Below, piece after piece: positions 24,612 through 32,775 of a DNA stretch of 50,031 nucleotides. Below the pieces are notes generated by a model. It was given only the letters and a program-made list of their open reading frames with translations. It was not told the DNA's origin and ran no database searches. This DNA comes from Terriglobia bacterium (GTDB lineage Bacteria > Acidobacteriota > Terriglobia > Terriglobales > Acidobacteriaceae), in assembly GCA_020073665.1 (NCBI GenBank), contig JAIQEU010000023.1, positions 1-50,031 on the forward strand. The letters run 5' to 3'. A program made the position numbers and the translations under genes. Position 1 is the stretch's first letter. Each line of letters opens with the position of its first letter.

Positions 24612-26810
24612 TCAGAAGATGCGCCCAAGGCTAAAGAAGAATTTGTGATGACTGCCGTCGCCGATGCTGCCTCCGACCAGAACGGGCCCGAAAATGGTGT
24701 TGACGACGATCGCACCAATGCCGTCCATCGGCAATCGAGGGGCGGTTGGGACCCCGTAGACCTTGGCGATTTCATAACTGCCGAAGAGGTAGAGCTTGTC
24801 GCCCAGCAATGGCGGCAGTTCCGCCAGTTGGCGGAGGTAACCGGCTTTGAACAGGTAATACTGATTGGTCAGAAGTTCGTTCGTACCGTACGCGGCGAGA
24901 GTCCGCGGTCCTCCCAGAGAAAATACAGGTACTCCTGTATGGTCGTGGCCAAACGTGGTCCCACCGAACGCAGAAAATAAGAGCGAAGCCGGCTTGCTTA
25001 TGGGCTTGAAGATGGACATACGTGTTTCAGCCAAAGGAAAGCCGGAGGTGGCACCAGGACTGGCATCCAACCACTGTGTTCTCAGGTTAAGGTTAATACC
25101 GCTTCTTGGAACGACAGGATTGTCAACGTCGACCAGCCGATAACGGAGCCTGGTAGTGCCGACCCTTCCTGCTAGCGTTGGGAGGACATCGGGACTCCCA
25201 ATTCTGGGTGACAGATTCCGATTCGCGATTTCATAACCGACACGAAGTTCAGAATTTCGGCTGAATGCGTACCCCAGATCGAAAGCTCCGCCGAGCCGCC
25301 GGTCTTTGTATTCGGCGATCCAGGCATCTTTTGAATAGAGATTCACTTGGTCCACGTCCGCGAACCCTTGGGGCGCGACAAACCAGTGCAGGCCGGAACC
25401 CATTGGATGATAAAACTCCGAGGCTATACCGCGTTCGGACCCCAGGATGACATCATTGCGCCATTCCGAACTAAACCCTCCTAGGTCAAGAAATGTAATG
25501 CGCGCCCCCATCTTGAAAGTCACGTTGTTGTAGTCCGAACCGTCAATGACGATGAGAGGACGGACGATCGGCGGGCCGTATTGCTTTTCCTCGGCGATAA
25601 CCAGCAGCCCCGGTTGCCCATCCTTCTGCATCATGCCGTATCCGAGGCGAGAGTAGCGTCCGACCCCGGTCAAATAGGTGAGTTGACCGTCAAGCTTCGC
25701 TGTGTCCACCGGCTTTCCGGCGACTTCCGACAGTTTTTGCCGTATCTCCTTGGCCAGGGCTGGCTTCGTCCCGGTGACCTCTACAAACTCAGGAATGGGT
25801 GCTTTCCGGCGACGAGCATCGCGTTGAGCCTGATATTCGCGCCAAGTAGCCTCGTCCACGCTGAAAGCGGAAAGAATTGAAGCCTTGCTGTCCGCCGCTT
25901 CGTAACCGCGCTGCACGATGGCCTCGGCCTTCAGGTAGTCAGTTGAAGTGTAGTCCGCCAGGGGGACTGTAATCAGAAGGTCAGCTTGCTCCATGCTCCG
26001 GAGTTCATTGGCGGCGACCACGACGGAAACAGACCGGCCCAAGACTCCAAAGGACGAAAGGGGTTGCTTGGGGTCGAGCGGCTTCACCTGCAAGTGGACG
26101 GCGATGACGAGATCGGCGCCCATGTCTTTCGCGACGTCGACAGGTAAATTGTTAAGCAAGCCTCCATCGACAAAAATGTGGTCCTTTGCCTTGACCGGGG
26201 AAAAGATTCCGGGCAGCGACATCGTCGAGCGCAAAGCTTGCGCGAGGGAGCCATTGCGAAATACATACTCCTTGGCCGAGACTAGGTCAGTTCCGACGCA
26301 GGCGAAAGGGATGGGCAGATCGTTAAAGCTCTGGATGTCAGAGTATGGAAGTGCAATCTGGTCCAGAATCAGGCCTACTTGGTGTCCGGAATTGAAGCCT
26401 TCCGGGAATCGGATACCATCCCGTATCCCGAATTCCAGAGAATTTGGGTAGTCGCGAGCATCCTCTTTGCGCCGGAATGACAGGTCTCGGAAGGGTGTCT
26501 TCCCTCGGAGCACGTCGTTCCAGTCGACATCTTCGACTAATTCACGAATGGCTGCTGGAGAATGTCCTGTCGCATAAATCCCGCCAACCAACCCACCCAT
26601 GCTGGTTCCAGCAACGTAGCTGACTGGGACCCGGTGTTCCTCCAGCCACTGAATTATACCGATATGTGCGAGACCGAGTGCCCCACCTCCTTCAAGAGCC
26701 AAGCCGATCTTCGGTAGTTTCTGCGGCGGCGCGAGGTTCTGCGGAAGCGCGGGAACACCGATCAACGTAAGTACAGCCACACAAATCATTAGCAAAGTTC
26801 GTGGTGACAT
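24612..26810 (-). CDS. Patatin-like phospholipase with C-terminal outer-membrane barrel (PlpD-like)
   Basis: Protein of 732 residues resembling type Vd autotransporters. A signal peptide (to about residue 24) precedes a patatin domain: oxyanion loop GGGALG near 41-46, nucleophile Ser70 in G-T-S-M-G, and the catalytic Asp215 in D-G-G. A POTRA-like linker (about 345-410) leads into a long beta-rich region of about 300 residues ending with F-F-F-S-L-G-R-I-F, as expected for an outer-membrane barrel with a terminal aromatic. The enzyme would cleave phospholipids at or beyond the outer membrane. No paired gene is seen; its left neighbour is an IS3 remnant. Confidence 0.88.
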   Translation of the reverse strand: MSPRTLLMICVAVLTLIGVPALPQNLAPPQKLPKIGLALEGGGALGLAHIGIIQWLEEHRVPVSYVAGTSMGGLVGGIYATGHSPAAIRELVEDVDWNDVLRGKTPFRDLSFRRKEDARDYPNSLEFGIRDGIRFPEGFNSGHQVGLILDQIALPYSDIQSFNDLPIPFACVGTDLVSAKEYVFRNGSLAQALRSTMSLPGIFSPVKAKDHIFVDGGLLNNLPVDVAKDMGADLVIAVHLQVKPLDPKQPLSSFGVLGRSVSVVVAANELRSMEQADLLITVPLADYTSTDYLKAEAIVQRGYEAADSKASILSAFSVDEATWREYQAQRDARRRKAPIPEFVEVTGTKPALAKEIRQKLSEVAGKPVDTAKLDGQLTYLTGVGRYSRLGYGMMQKDGQPGLLVIAEEKQYGPPIVRPLIVIDGSDYNNVTFKMGARITFLDLGGFSSEWRNDVILGSERGIASEFYHPMGSGLHWFVAPQGFADVDQVNLYSKDAWIAEYKDRRLGGAFDLGYAFSRNSELRVGYEIANRNLSPRIGSPDVLPTLAGRVGTTRLRYRLVDVDNPVVPRSGINLNLRTQWLDASPGATSGFPLAETRMSIFKPISKPASLLFSAFGGTTFGHDHTGVPVFSLGGPRTLAAYGTNELLTNQYYLFKAGYLRQLAELPPLLGDKLYLFGSYEIAKVYGVPTAPRLPMDGIGAIVVNTIFGPVLVGGSIGDGSHHKFFFSLGRIF

Positions 26811-26989
26811 GAATTCTCACTTTGCGAAGCGGAGCGCAAATACACGTAGTGACCTGCCCGCCAGGTGAGAGCGTGCGGGGTAGCTTCGCCAGTTCCCGTC
26901 CGCACTTTGCCTGTTACGCTTGTATCCGGAAGGGTCGTAACTCGACCGCCATGGTTGTAGGGGCAGTACATCTTGCGAATGCCAAACCG

Positions 26990-27236
26990 TCCGAGCACAA
27001 CCGGTTTGACCGGGGACGGGGGCGTGGGGCAAGGCGCCGGCGTTTGAGGCCTCTTGCCCCATATAAATCTCTTGGAAGCGACTAGCTGTCGCCTGCTGCC
27101 CGAACTCCTTGGGCTTGCGATTCTCCAAACTGCCGTGCGGCCGTTCCTGGTTGTACTCCTTTCGCCTCGCCGCGATCTTCCGCCCTGTATCGAACAGGTT
27201 CTGAAACCAGCTCACGTTCAAACACTCATCCCCCAA
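26990..27236 (-). mobile_element. IS3-family transposase remnant (C-terminal end of OrfB)
   Basis: Reading on the minus strand, the frame includes DECLNVSWFQNLFD, RRKEYNQERPHGSL and KPKEFG, which belong to the last part of the IS3-family DDE transposase (the catalytic Glu helix is nearby, but the D-D-E core is absent). The frame start (residues 1-25 of the open frame) is unrelated. It is only about 80 codons, so non-functional, and marks a junction between the patatin gene and module B. Confidence 0.7.
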
Positions 27237-27301
27237 TAGCACAGCGTCCTTCGTTGTGAATATCCAGACTAGAAGCCGCCTTGGCGGCTCCAATCGAATT
27301 T

Positions 27302-27565
27302 TCATGGTCTCCGGATCTCGAGCGACACAATCGGAGCCTGATCAAGCCCACACGGAAACTGATTCACGAACCTGAGCGTGCCTGAGGAGTCTTCGAATCC
27401 AATCCCATACGCCTGAGAGACCCCTTTGAAATTGCCCCAATCCCGCGGAACATTGGCAACGCACCGGCTTGAACTGGACTGTGCGTGAACCGTGACATGA
27501 GAATCCAGATGCACTCCGATCAGCATTACCACAATGGCTGCAAGCCACAGATACGTCTTGTTCAT
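27302..27565 (-). CDS. 87-residue secreted protein with two conserved Cys (module B)
   Basis: Same length and pattern as the protein at 12476-12739: signal peptide ending near VHA-Q, then SSRCVANVPRDWG, FKGVSQAYGIGFED, SGTLRFVNQFPCG and an end LEIRRP. Roughly 70 percent of the mature residues agree by eye. An AGGTGATC-type site precedes the ATG. Its nearest upstream neighbour is the glycine-zipper remnant, so it is an isolated survivor on this side. Function unknown. Confidence 0.78.
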   Translation of the reverse strand: MNKTYLWLAAIVVMLIGVHLDSHVTVHAQSSSSRCVANVPRDWGNFKGVSQAYGIGFEDSSGTLRFVNQFPCGLDQAPIVSLEIRRP

Positions 27566-27639
27566 AGATCACCTCGTTACCTTTGAGCGGCCAGAACCCG
27601 CTCATACCGTTCGTCTGCCTGTCCGTGTCTCACGTGTGC

Positions 27640-27850
27640 TCAAACCGCGAGCGGTACGCTGTTGTTCCTTGGAGGCTGTGACCTTGCAGCATCGGAAAGC
27701 CGGATGACGGCGGCCGCCGCCATGTAACGCACGCTGTCGTTCTTGTCCTCCAAGGGGACGACACGGGCTGTTGTGCCGGCGAGAACACAGGACCACAAGA
27801 ACGAATGTGCAGATCAAAACTGGCTTTATGATGATTCTCCTTTCGCTTCT
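27640..27850 (-). pseudogene. Glycine-zipper gene remnant fused to a HEAT-repeat tail
   Basis: Minus-strand bases 27850-27766 match the start of the module A glycine-zipper gene: the GAAAGGAG region, then KPVLIC and the following signal-peptide stretch, but the start codon has become ATA (27829-27827). From about 27765 to the stop at 27640-27642 a different frame reads DKNDSVRYMAAAAVIRLSDA, the pattern of a HEAT repeat C-terminus. So a deletion appears to join two genes and neither is complete. The correspondence with module A confirms that this stretch belongs to the duplicated block. Confidence 0.55.
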
Positions 27851-27932
27851 TCTTGGAGAGTTCCTCCTAGGCGGTTACCTCGTGGCGTCGCCTTCGTGGC
27901 TCAGCTTCGGCCGTTGCTGAAATTCGACTGAG

Positions 27933-29195
27933 TCAATTGCGCCTCTGCTGTTCTTCTTCGATTCTTCTCCTGATCTGGGGCATGATGGGATCGATGTGCG
28001 ACCAGAACTTCTTCAACCCGCTGCACAAATAATTCAGCCCCGGCTCGCCGCTCGGAGTTCGGAGGAGCCGATTCTTCGGGCACTCGCCATTGCATGCAAA
28101 CAGGTACTCGCATTCCCGGCAGCGCTGCGGCAGCGAGGCAAACTTGTTCAACCCGAAGTTCTTTTGCCGGTCCGAGAACACCATGTTGGAACTGGTGGTT
28201 TGGAGAATGTTGGCGAGTTCGTAGCGAGGATAGACGTAGTGGTCGCAGGAATACACGGTGCCGTTATGCTCCAGCACCACGGTCTTGCCGCAAAAATCAT
28301 GGTAGACGCAGATCTGCGACTCCATGCCCATCCACTGTGCCACTGCCGTTTCGAAAAGATTGACAAATACCTTTCCGTAATCGCGCGAGTACCAGTCATC
28401 CCAAACCTTACAAAGAAACTTGCCCCAGTCCTCTGGATCCACGGACCAGTCCGTCACCACCGAGTCGGCAGTTCCTGGCCGTGCCGCCGTGGATCCCAAC
28501 TGCGGCAAGCTCTCCGGATTCCACTGCTGCGGCGCCGTTGTGCGAAAGTTTTTTGGTTCCACACACGGGATGAACTGCAACTCGCGCGGACGCACCTCCC
28601 GGCTGAGAAAGCGATACACATCGAGAGGACGAGTGGCGTTCAATCGGTTGACGACGGTAAGTGTGTTGAAAGTTACGTCATGCTTATGCAGCAACTGGGC
28701 GGCGGCGAATATCTTCTTGAATGTTGGCTGCCCGCCTTTGCTGCGGCGGAAGGCATCATGCAGTTCTTCCGGGCCATCAATGCTGAGGCCTACCAGAAAG
28801 TGACTCCTTCTTAGAAATCGGCACCAGTCATCGTCGAGCAGCGTTCCGTTAGTTTGAAGGTCGTTATCAATGCGCTGCCCGGGACGTTTGTACTTTTGCT
28901 GCAGCGCCACCACTTTCTCGTAGAATGACAGCCCCAGCAGGGTTGGTTCACCTCCCTGCCAGGTGAAAACGACCTCATCTCCGTCCTGTCCCTCGGTGTA
29001 TTGCCGGATATGGGTTTCAAGAACTTCGTCAGAGATGCGGAAGTTCGACTTCGTGCCCAGGAGTTCTGCTTTGTGGAGGTAATAACAATAGGTGCAATCC
29101 AGATTACAGAGAGACCCGATGGGTTTCACCATGACGTGATAGCGGCGCACTGGGGCCTGCGACATCGGAACGCGAGTTAGTGCAGCATTTACCAT
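27933..29195 (-). CDS. Anaerobic sulfatase-maturating enzyme (radical SAM/SPASM), module B
   Basis: Paralogue of the enzyme at 6336-7598, also 420 residues. Radical-SAM cysteines at 30, 34 and 37 (C-N-L-D-C-T-Y-C), WQGGEPTLLG, and the SPASM cysteines (CVYHDFCG, YSCDHY, CRECEYLFACNGECP, YLCSGLK) are all present, so it should convert the active-site Ser of the adjacent sulfatase to formylglycine. It follows the module B sulfatase by 99 bases on the same strand. Sequences are similar along the whole length, with the N-terminal dozen residues as the least alike part. Confidence 0.93.
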   Translation of the reverse strand: MVNAALTRVPMSQAPVRRYHVMVKPIGSLCNLDCTYCYYLHKAELLGTKSNFRISDEVLETHIRQYTEGQDGDEVVFTWQGGEPTLLGLSFYEKVVALQQKYKRPGQRIDNDLQTNGTLLDDDWCRFLRRSHFLVGLSIDGPEELHDAFRRSKGGQPTFKKIFAAAQLLHKHDVTFNTLTVVNRLNATRPLDVYRFLSREVRPRELQFIPCVEPKNFRTTAPQQWNPESLPQLGSTAARPGTADSVVTDWSVDPEDWGKFLCKVWDDWYSRDYGKVFVNLFETAVAQWMGMESQICVYHDFCGKTVVLEHNGTVYSCDHYVYPRYELANILQTTSSNMVFSDRQKNFGLNKFASLPQRCRECEYLFACNGECPKNRLLRTPSGEPGLNYLCSGLKKFWSHIDPIMPQIRRRIEEEQQRRN

Positions 29196-29252
29196 AGCGC
29201 CACGCTCGTGTAGGGACGGCCGTCCTCGGCTGGCCCTACGTACATGGGTCAG

Positions 29253-29277
29253 GGCCCGCGCCGCCGTGGCGCGGGCC
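29253..29277 (-). promoter_or_regulatory. GC-rich hairpin between sulfatase and maturase genes (module B)
   Basis: GGCCCGCGCC (29253-29262) and GGCGCGGGCC (29268-29277) form a perfect ten-pair stem with a five-base loop. It sits where module A has a hairpin with the same GGCCCGCG arm. No T-run on the transcribed strand. Confidence 0.5.
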
Positions 29278-29294
29278 GTTCTATCGGTTACCCT

Positions 29295-31715
29295 TCAATC
29301 CAGCGCCTGCAGCGCGTGTTTCTCTCCCGCCTCGCGCTTGGCCTTCTCTGCTGCGGCCTGAGTGGCTGTGTCCTGCGGCTTCAGGTTGACCACAAGTTTC
29401 TCGAGGGTACCAGTGAACTTGAAGGGCACGTCATAATCCAAGCTCACGGGTGTCCCCGTGTCTTCCCCCACATCGAAGGTTTCATCCATCGAGTAGCGAA
29501 TGGGGGTAGTTCGGTCGATCCGCCCCTGGGCGACCTGCCTGCCGTCCACGCTGATCGTGCCGGTGCCTCCTTTGCCGATGCCGCCACCGTCATACTTAAA
29601 ATCGAAGACAACGGTGTGCTTGCCGGGTGTCAGGGCATCCTTAGCCGCGATGTTGTAGTGAGCGACGTTGGCGACGTTGCAGTGGAAAATCGGTTTGCCA
29701 TTCTCGAACATGAGCGCGTAGCCGCCGGACAGGCCGCCCTCAGTTACCAGCATGCCTTGTTCGTTGCCCTTGGGGAGGACCACGTCGGCGGCGATGCGGA
29801 ATGATTTGTTCTTAATGTCGGGCGCCGCGCCTTCGGGGATACGCGCAACCGTTCCGAAATAGGTGAACTCGGTGCGTCCACGCGTGAGGCTGGGGCGAAT
29901 GGCCGGATCCATGCGTTCTGTACCGCTGTCGTCGAGCGGCAGCACGTTGTATTTCGCCGCCTCGGCATAGAACAGCAACTGGAGTTCGTGAAGTTCATCG
30001 GGATACTTGTCGGCGACGTTGACCGCCTCGCTGAAGTCGGCGGCCACGTGATAAAGCTCCCAGTTGAAGCCACTGATCACATCGGGCCGAGTGCGCTTGG
30101 TTTGGTCCTCCCAAGTCGCCGCCGGAGGCGTGGTGCAGGCCACCCAACCATCGTGATAGATGGCGCGGTGGGCAAATATTTCGAAATACTGCGTGTGGCG
30201 TGTCGAGGGGGCGTCGGGATGCTCGAAGGTATAGGCCATGCTCACGCCCTCGATCGGTTTTTGCACTACCCCGTTGACGACGGAAGGTTGTTGGATCCCA
30301 GTTACCTCCAGGAGTGTCGGTACGATGTCGATCACGTGGTGCCATTGCGGCCGGATACCGCCTTGCTCCTTAATCCGCGCCGGCCAGGAGATGACCATCC
30401 CGTTGGCAGTGCCGCCGTAGTGTGACGCGATGGCTTTCACCCACTGGAACGGAGTATCCATGGCGTGCGCCCAACCGACCGGATAGTGGTTGTGCGTCTT
30501 CCACGTGCCCAGGTCGGCCTTGCGTTTCAGGACCTCCTTGTAGTCTTCCGGGATCATATTCATGAAGGCCATTTCGTTGGACGACCCCTGGAGCGTGCCC
30601 TCGCCGCTGGCACCGTTGTCGCCGCAGAGGTAGATGACCAGCGTGTTCTCCATCTGGCCCAGTTGCTGAATCGCATCCAGAACCCGGCCGGTGTTGTAGT
30701 CGGTCTGCGAAAGATAACCAGCGTAAATCTCCATCATGTAGGCATAAAGCTGCTTCTGCTCGGCATTGAGCGAGTCCCATGCCGGGATTCCTCGGGTGCG
30801 CTCCGTTAGCTTTGTGTCGGCCGGTACCAAGCCCAGTTTCTTTTGCCGCGCCAGGGTCTCCTCGCGCACCTTGTCCCAGCCCTGGTCGAACTGACCTTTG
30901 TATTTGGCAATCCACTCCTTTTTCGGGTGGTGCGGCGAGTGCGTAGCACCGGGCGCATAGTAGAGGAAGAACGGCTTGTCAGGCGCTACCGCCTTCTGGT
31001 TGCGCACCCATTCAATCGCCTGGTCAGCCAAGTCATAATCGAAGTTATAGTCGGGATTTCCGACGTAAGGCTCGATAGGTTTGGTCTGGTCAAATACCGC
31101 AGGGCGCCATTGATCGGTCTCTCCGCCGATGAAGCCATAGAAACGCTCAAAGCCCAAACCGGTTGGCCAGAGATCGAACGGCCCAGCCTGGCTGGTCTGC
31201 CAATCGGGGACGTTGTGGTTCTTGCCGAACCACGCAGTGTTCCAGCCTTTCTGACGTAACACCTCGGCAACCGTGGCGGTATCCTTTCCCATCAGGCTGT
31301 CATAGCCCGGGAAACCAGTAGCAAATTCCATGATGTTCCCGGTGTGCACCGAATGGTGATTGCGCCCGGTGAGCAGCGCCGCGCGCGTGGGCGAAGAAAT
31401 CGACGTAGTGTGAAATTGCGTGTAGCGCAGGCCATGCTGTGCCAGTCGGTCCAGCGTGGGCGTGCTGACGGGACCGCCGAAAGTGCTCGACGCGCCGTAG
31501 CCGACGTCATCGAGCAATATCAGCACGATGTTGGGCGCCCCGGTCGGTGCTTGCAGCTGGCGCGGAAAATCGGATTTGGAGTCTTTGACCTTCAGCCCGA
31601 TCTGTCCCTTGAAGGGCGCGGGGGGCGCGGGCAGCACCTCCTGACAAAGCATCGGCAAGCTGTACCCCGCAAGGGCTACCGATAGCGCTTTCAGCGCAAC
31701 GTTTCGCGATCTCAT
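29295..31715 (-). CDS. Secreted serine-type sulfatase (arylsulfatase family), module B
   Basis: Formylglycine-type sulfatase of 806 residues. The ATG at 31715 follows AAAGGAG and opens a signal peptide with cleavage near LCQE. Metal ligands D69-D70 (ILLDDVGYG) and the nucleophile motif S-S-P-T-R at 107-111, the same Ser type as the module A enzyme. This copy keeps the GGETDQWRPA and EPYVGNPDYNFDYD segment that module A lacks, so it is the more complete family member and may act on the ancestral substrate. A C-terminal lectin-like beta domain (last 170 residues) is common to both. Followed by its maturase. Confidence 0.93.
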   Translation of the reverse strand: MRSRNVALKALSVALAGYSLPMLCQEVLPAPPAPFKGQIGLKVKDSKSDFPRQLQAPTGAPNIVLILLDDVGYGASSTFGGPVSTPTLDRLAQHGLRYTQFHTTSISSPTRAALLTGRNHHSVHTGNIMEFATGFPGYDSLMGKDTATVAEVLRQKGWNTAWFGKNHNVPDWQTSQAGPFDLWPTGLGFERFYGFIGGETDQWRPAVFDQTKPIEPYVGNPDYNFDYDLADQAIEWVRNQKAVAPDKPFFLYYAPGATHSPHHPKKEWIAKYKGQFDQGWDKVREETLARQKKLGLVPADTKLTERTRGIPAWDSLNAEQKQLYAYMMEIYAGYLSQTDYNTGRVLDAIQQLGQMENTLVIYLCGDNGASGEGTLQGSSNEMAFMNMIPEDYKEVLKRKADLGTWKTHNHYPVGWAHAMDTPFQWVKAIASHYGGTANGMVISWPARIKEQGGIRPQWHHVIDIVPTLLEVTGIQQPSVVNGVVQKPIEGVSMAYTFEHPDAPSTRHTQYFEIFAHRAIYHDGWVACTTPPAATWEDQTKRTRPDVISGFNWELYHVAADFSEAVNVADKYPDELHELQLLFYAEAAKYNVLPLDDSGTERMDPAIRPSLTRGRTEFTYFGTVARIPEGAAPDIKNKSFRIAADVVLPKGNEQGMLVTEGGLSGGYALMFENGKPIFHCNVANVAHYNIAAKDALTPGKHTVVFDFKYDGGGIGKGGTGTISVDGRQVAQGRIDRTTPIRYSMDETFDVGEDTGTPVSLDYDVPFKFTGTLEKLVVNLKPQDTATQAAAEKAKREAGEKHALQALD

Positions 31716-31830
31716 GATTGATTCTCCTTTTTTGTCTTGCCGTGGTCGTAATTGCATTTCTTTTCGTTCCCGCTTGCATTGCCTCACGGCGTCCAGCCCT
31801 AGGCCTTCGTAAGCCTCGGTGCTAGGTCGT

Positions 31831-32627
31831 TCATTTCATATCGTGAGCCTGGTCAAGTCGCTCACGAAAGGCCTTAGCCCACTGCTTGAATGCTGCCTCG
31901 ACATCACCCCACTTCTTCATTCCTCGTAGCCCACTGAAGAAGCGGCGACCTTGTTTGCTGGTCACAACAGCAACCATGCGTCGCCGGATTGAGAATCAAG
32001 CATTTCGACCTCTATCGAGGCTCGGCCTACGCTCAACCTAGGCATCACAAGGGCGGCACCTGGGGCTACGGTTGCAGACGCGGCGGCCGCTCCGGCCTGA
32101 ACAGCGGTATTTGCCTTGCTGCGGGTGGGTTCAACATCGGTAAGTGCGGCACGCATATGGAGCACTCCAGGGCCGGGCTCCGAAACGATCTGGTAGCGGC
32201 CGGACCTTTGAAGCTCATCGACCAAGGCTTGACGGCAGTCATATGCCAGCAGGATCAGATCGTCCGGATCCAGATTACGGCCTTGAGCCTCTGGCAGAAG
32301 TTGGACCGTTACCGGATCCACAATGAACTTGTCGTACTTCTTGAGTATTCCTTTCTCCTTGACGTACAGCAGTAAGTCACCATTCTCTCGATCCGGATAC
32401 AATCCAGTGTAGTCACGAAGAAATCCCGATACTTCGGTTGATTTCGCCTGGGATTTGGTGTTTGCCAGTTGGGCTGACCCAGCGCTAACGAGCATGGCCA
32501 GTACGACGCTGACCAGACCAACTAACAACAGATATGTAACTCGCCTGTGTACGTAGCGCGACCTTATCTCGCATTGAATTGCGCTATGACACGTGTAACT
32601 GGGGAAAAACGACCGATTACTAGACAT
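31831..32627 (-). pseudogene. DUF3313 protein with a one-base frameshift near the C-terminus
   Basis: Start ATG at 32627 with TGGAGG upstream. After a membrane or signal segment (YLLLVGLVSVVLAMLVSAG), DUF3313 features follow: VSGFLRDYTGLYPD, then YDKFIVDPVTV and RASIEVEMLDSQSGDA. The frame then stops (TGA in GDAWLLL), while the next frame continues as MVAVVTSKQGRRFF, KKWGDVEAAFKQWAKAF to a stop at 31831. That is the proper DUF3313 tail, so a single base was lost near 31970-31980. Sequence error is possible. It lies between the protease gene and the sulfatase in module B and has no counterpart in module A. Confidence 0.7.
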
Positions 32628-32775
32628 GATCTTCGCCTCCACTGTGAATAATGATCTCGATCGGGCCTGCGCACGTTCCGCATATTGGTTTCACCCCGAC
32701 TGTGCGCGCCTCTGAACCTGTAGCGTTTCTCGGAATGCATCTGCCGATCACGGCGTTGCCAACCTGCAATCAGCA

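Noticed and set aside
27025-27061. TGGGGCAAG/CTTGCCCCA hairpin read as a terminator
   Set aside because: It lies inside the IS3 coding remnant and is explained by its codons; no T-run.
30238-30915. Frames antisense to the module B sulfatase
   Set aside because: Shadow frames of a well-supported gene.
3874-31715. Reading the sulfatases as Cys-type, needing an FGE-type enzyme
   Set aside because: The residue at the first motif position is Ser in both, so the radical-SAM maturase route applies.
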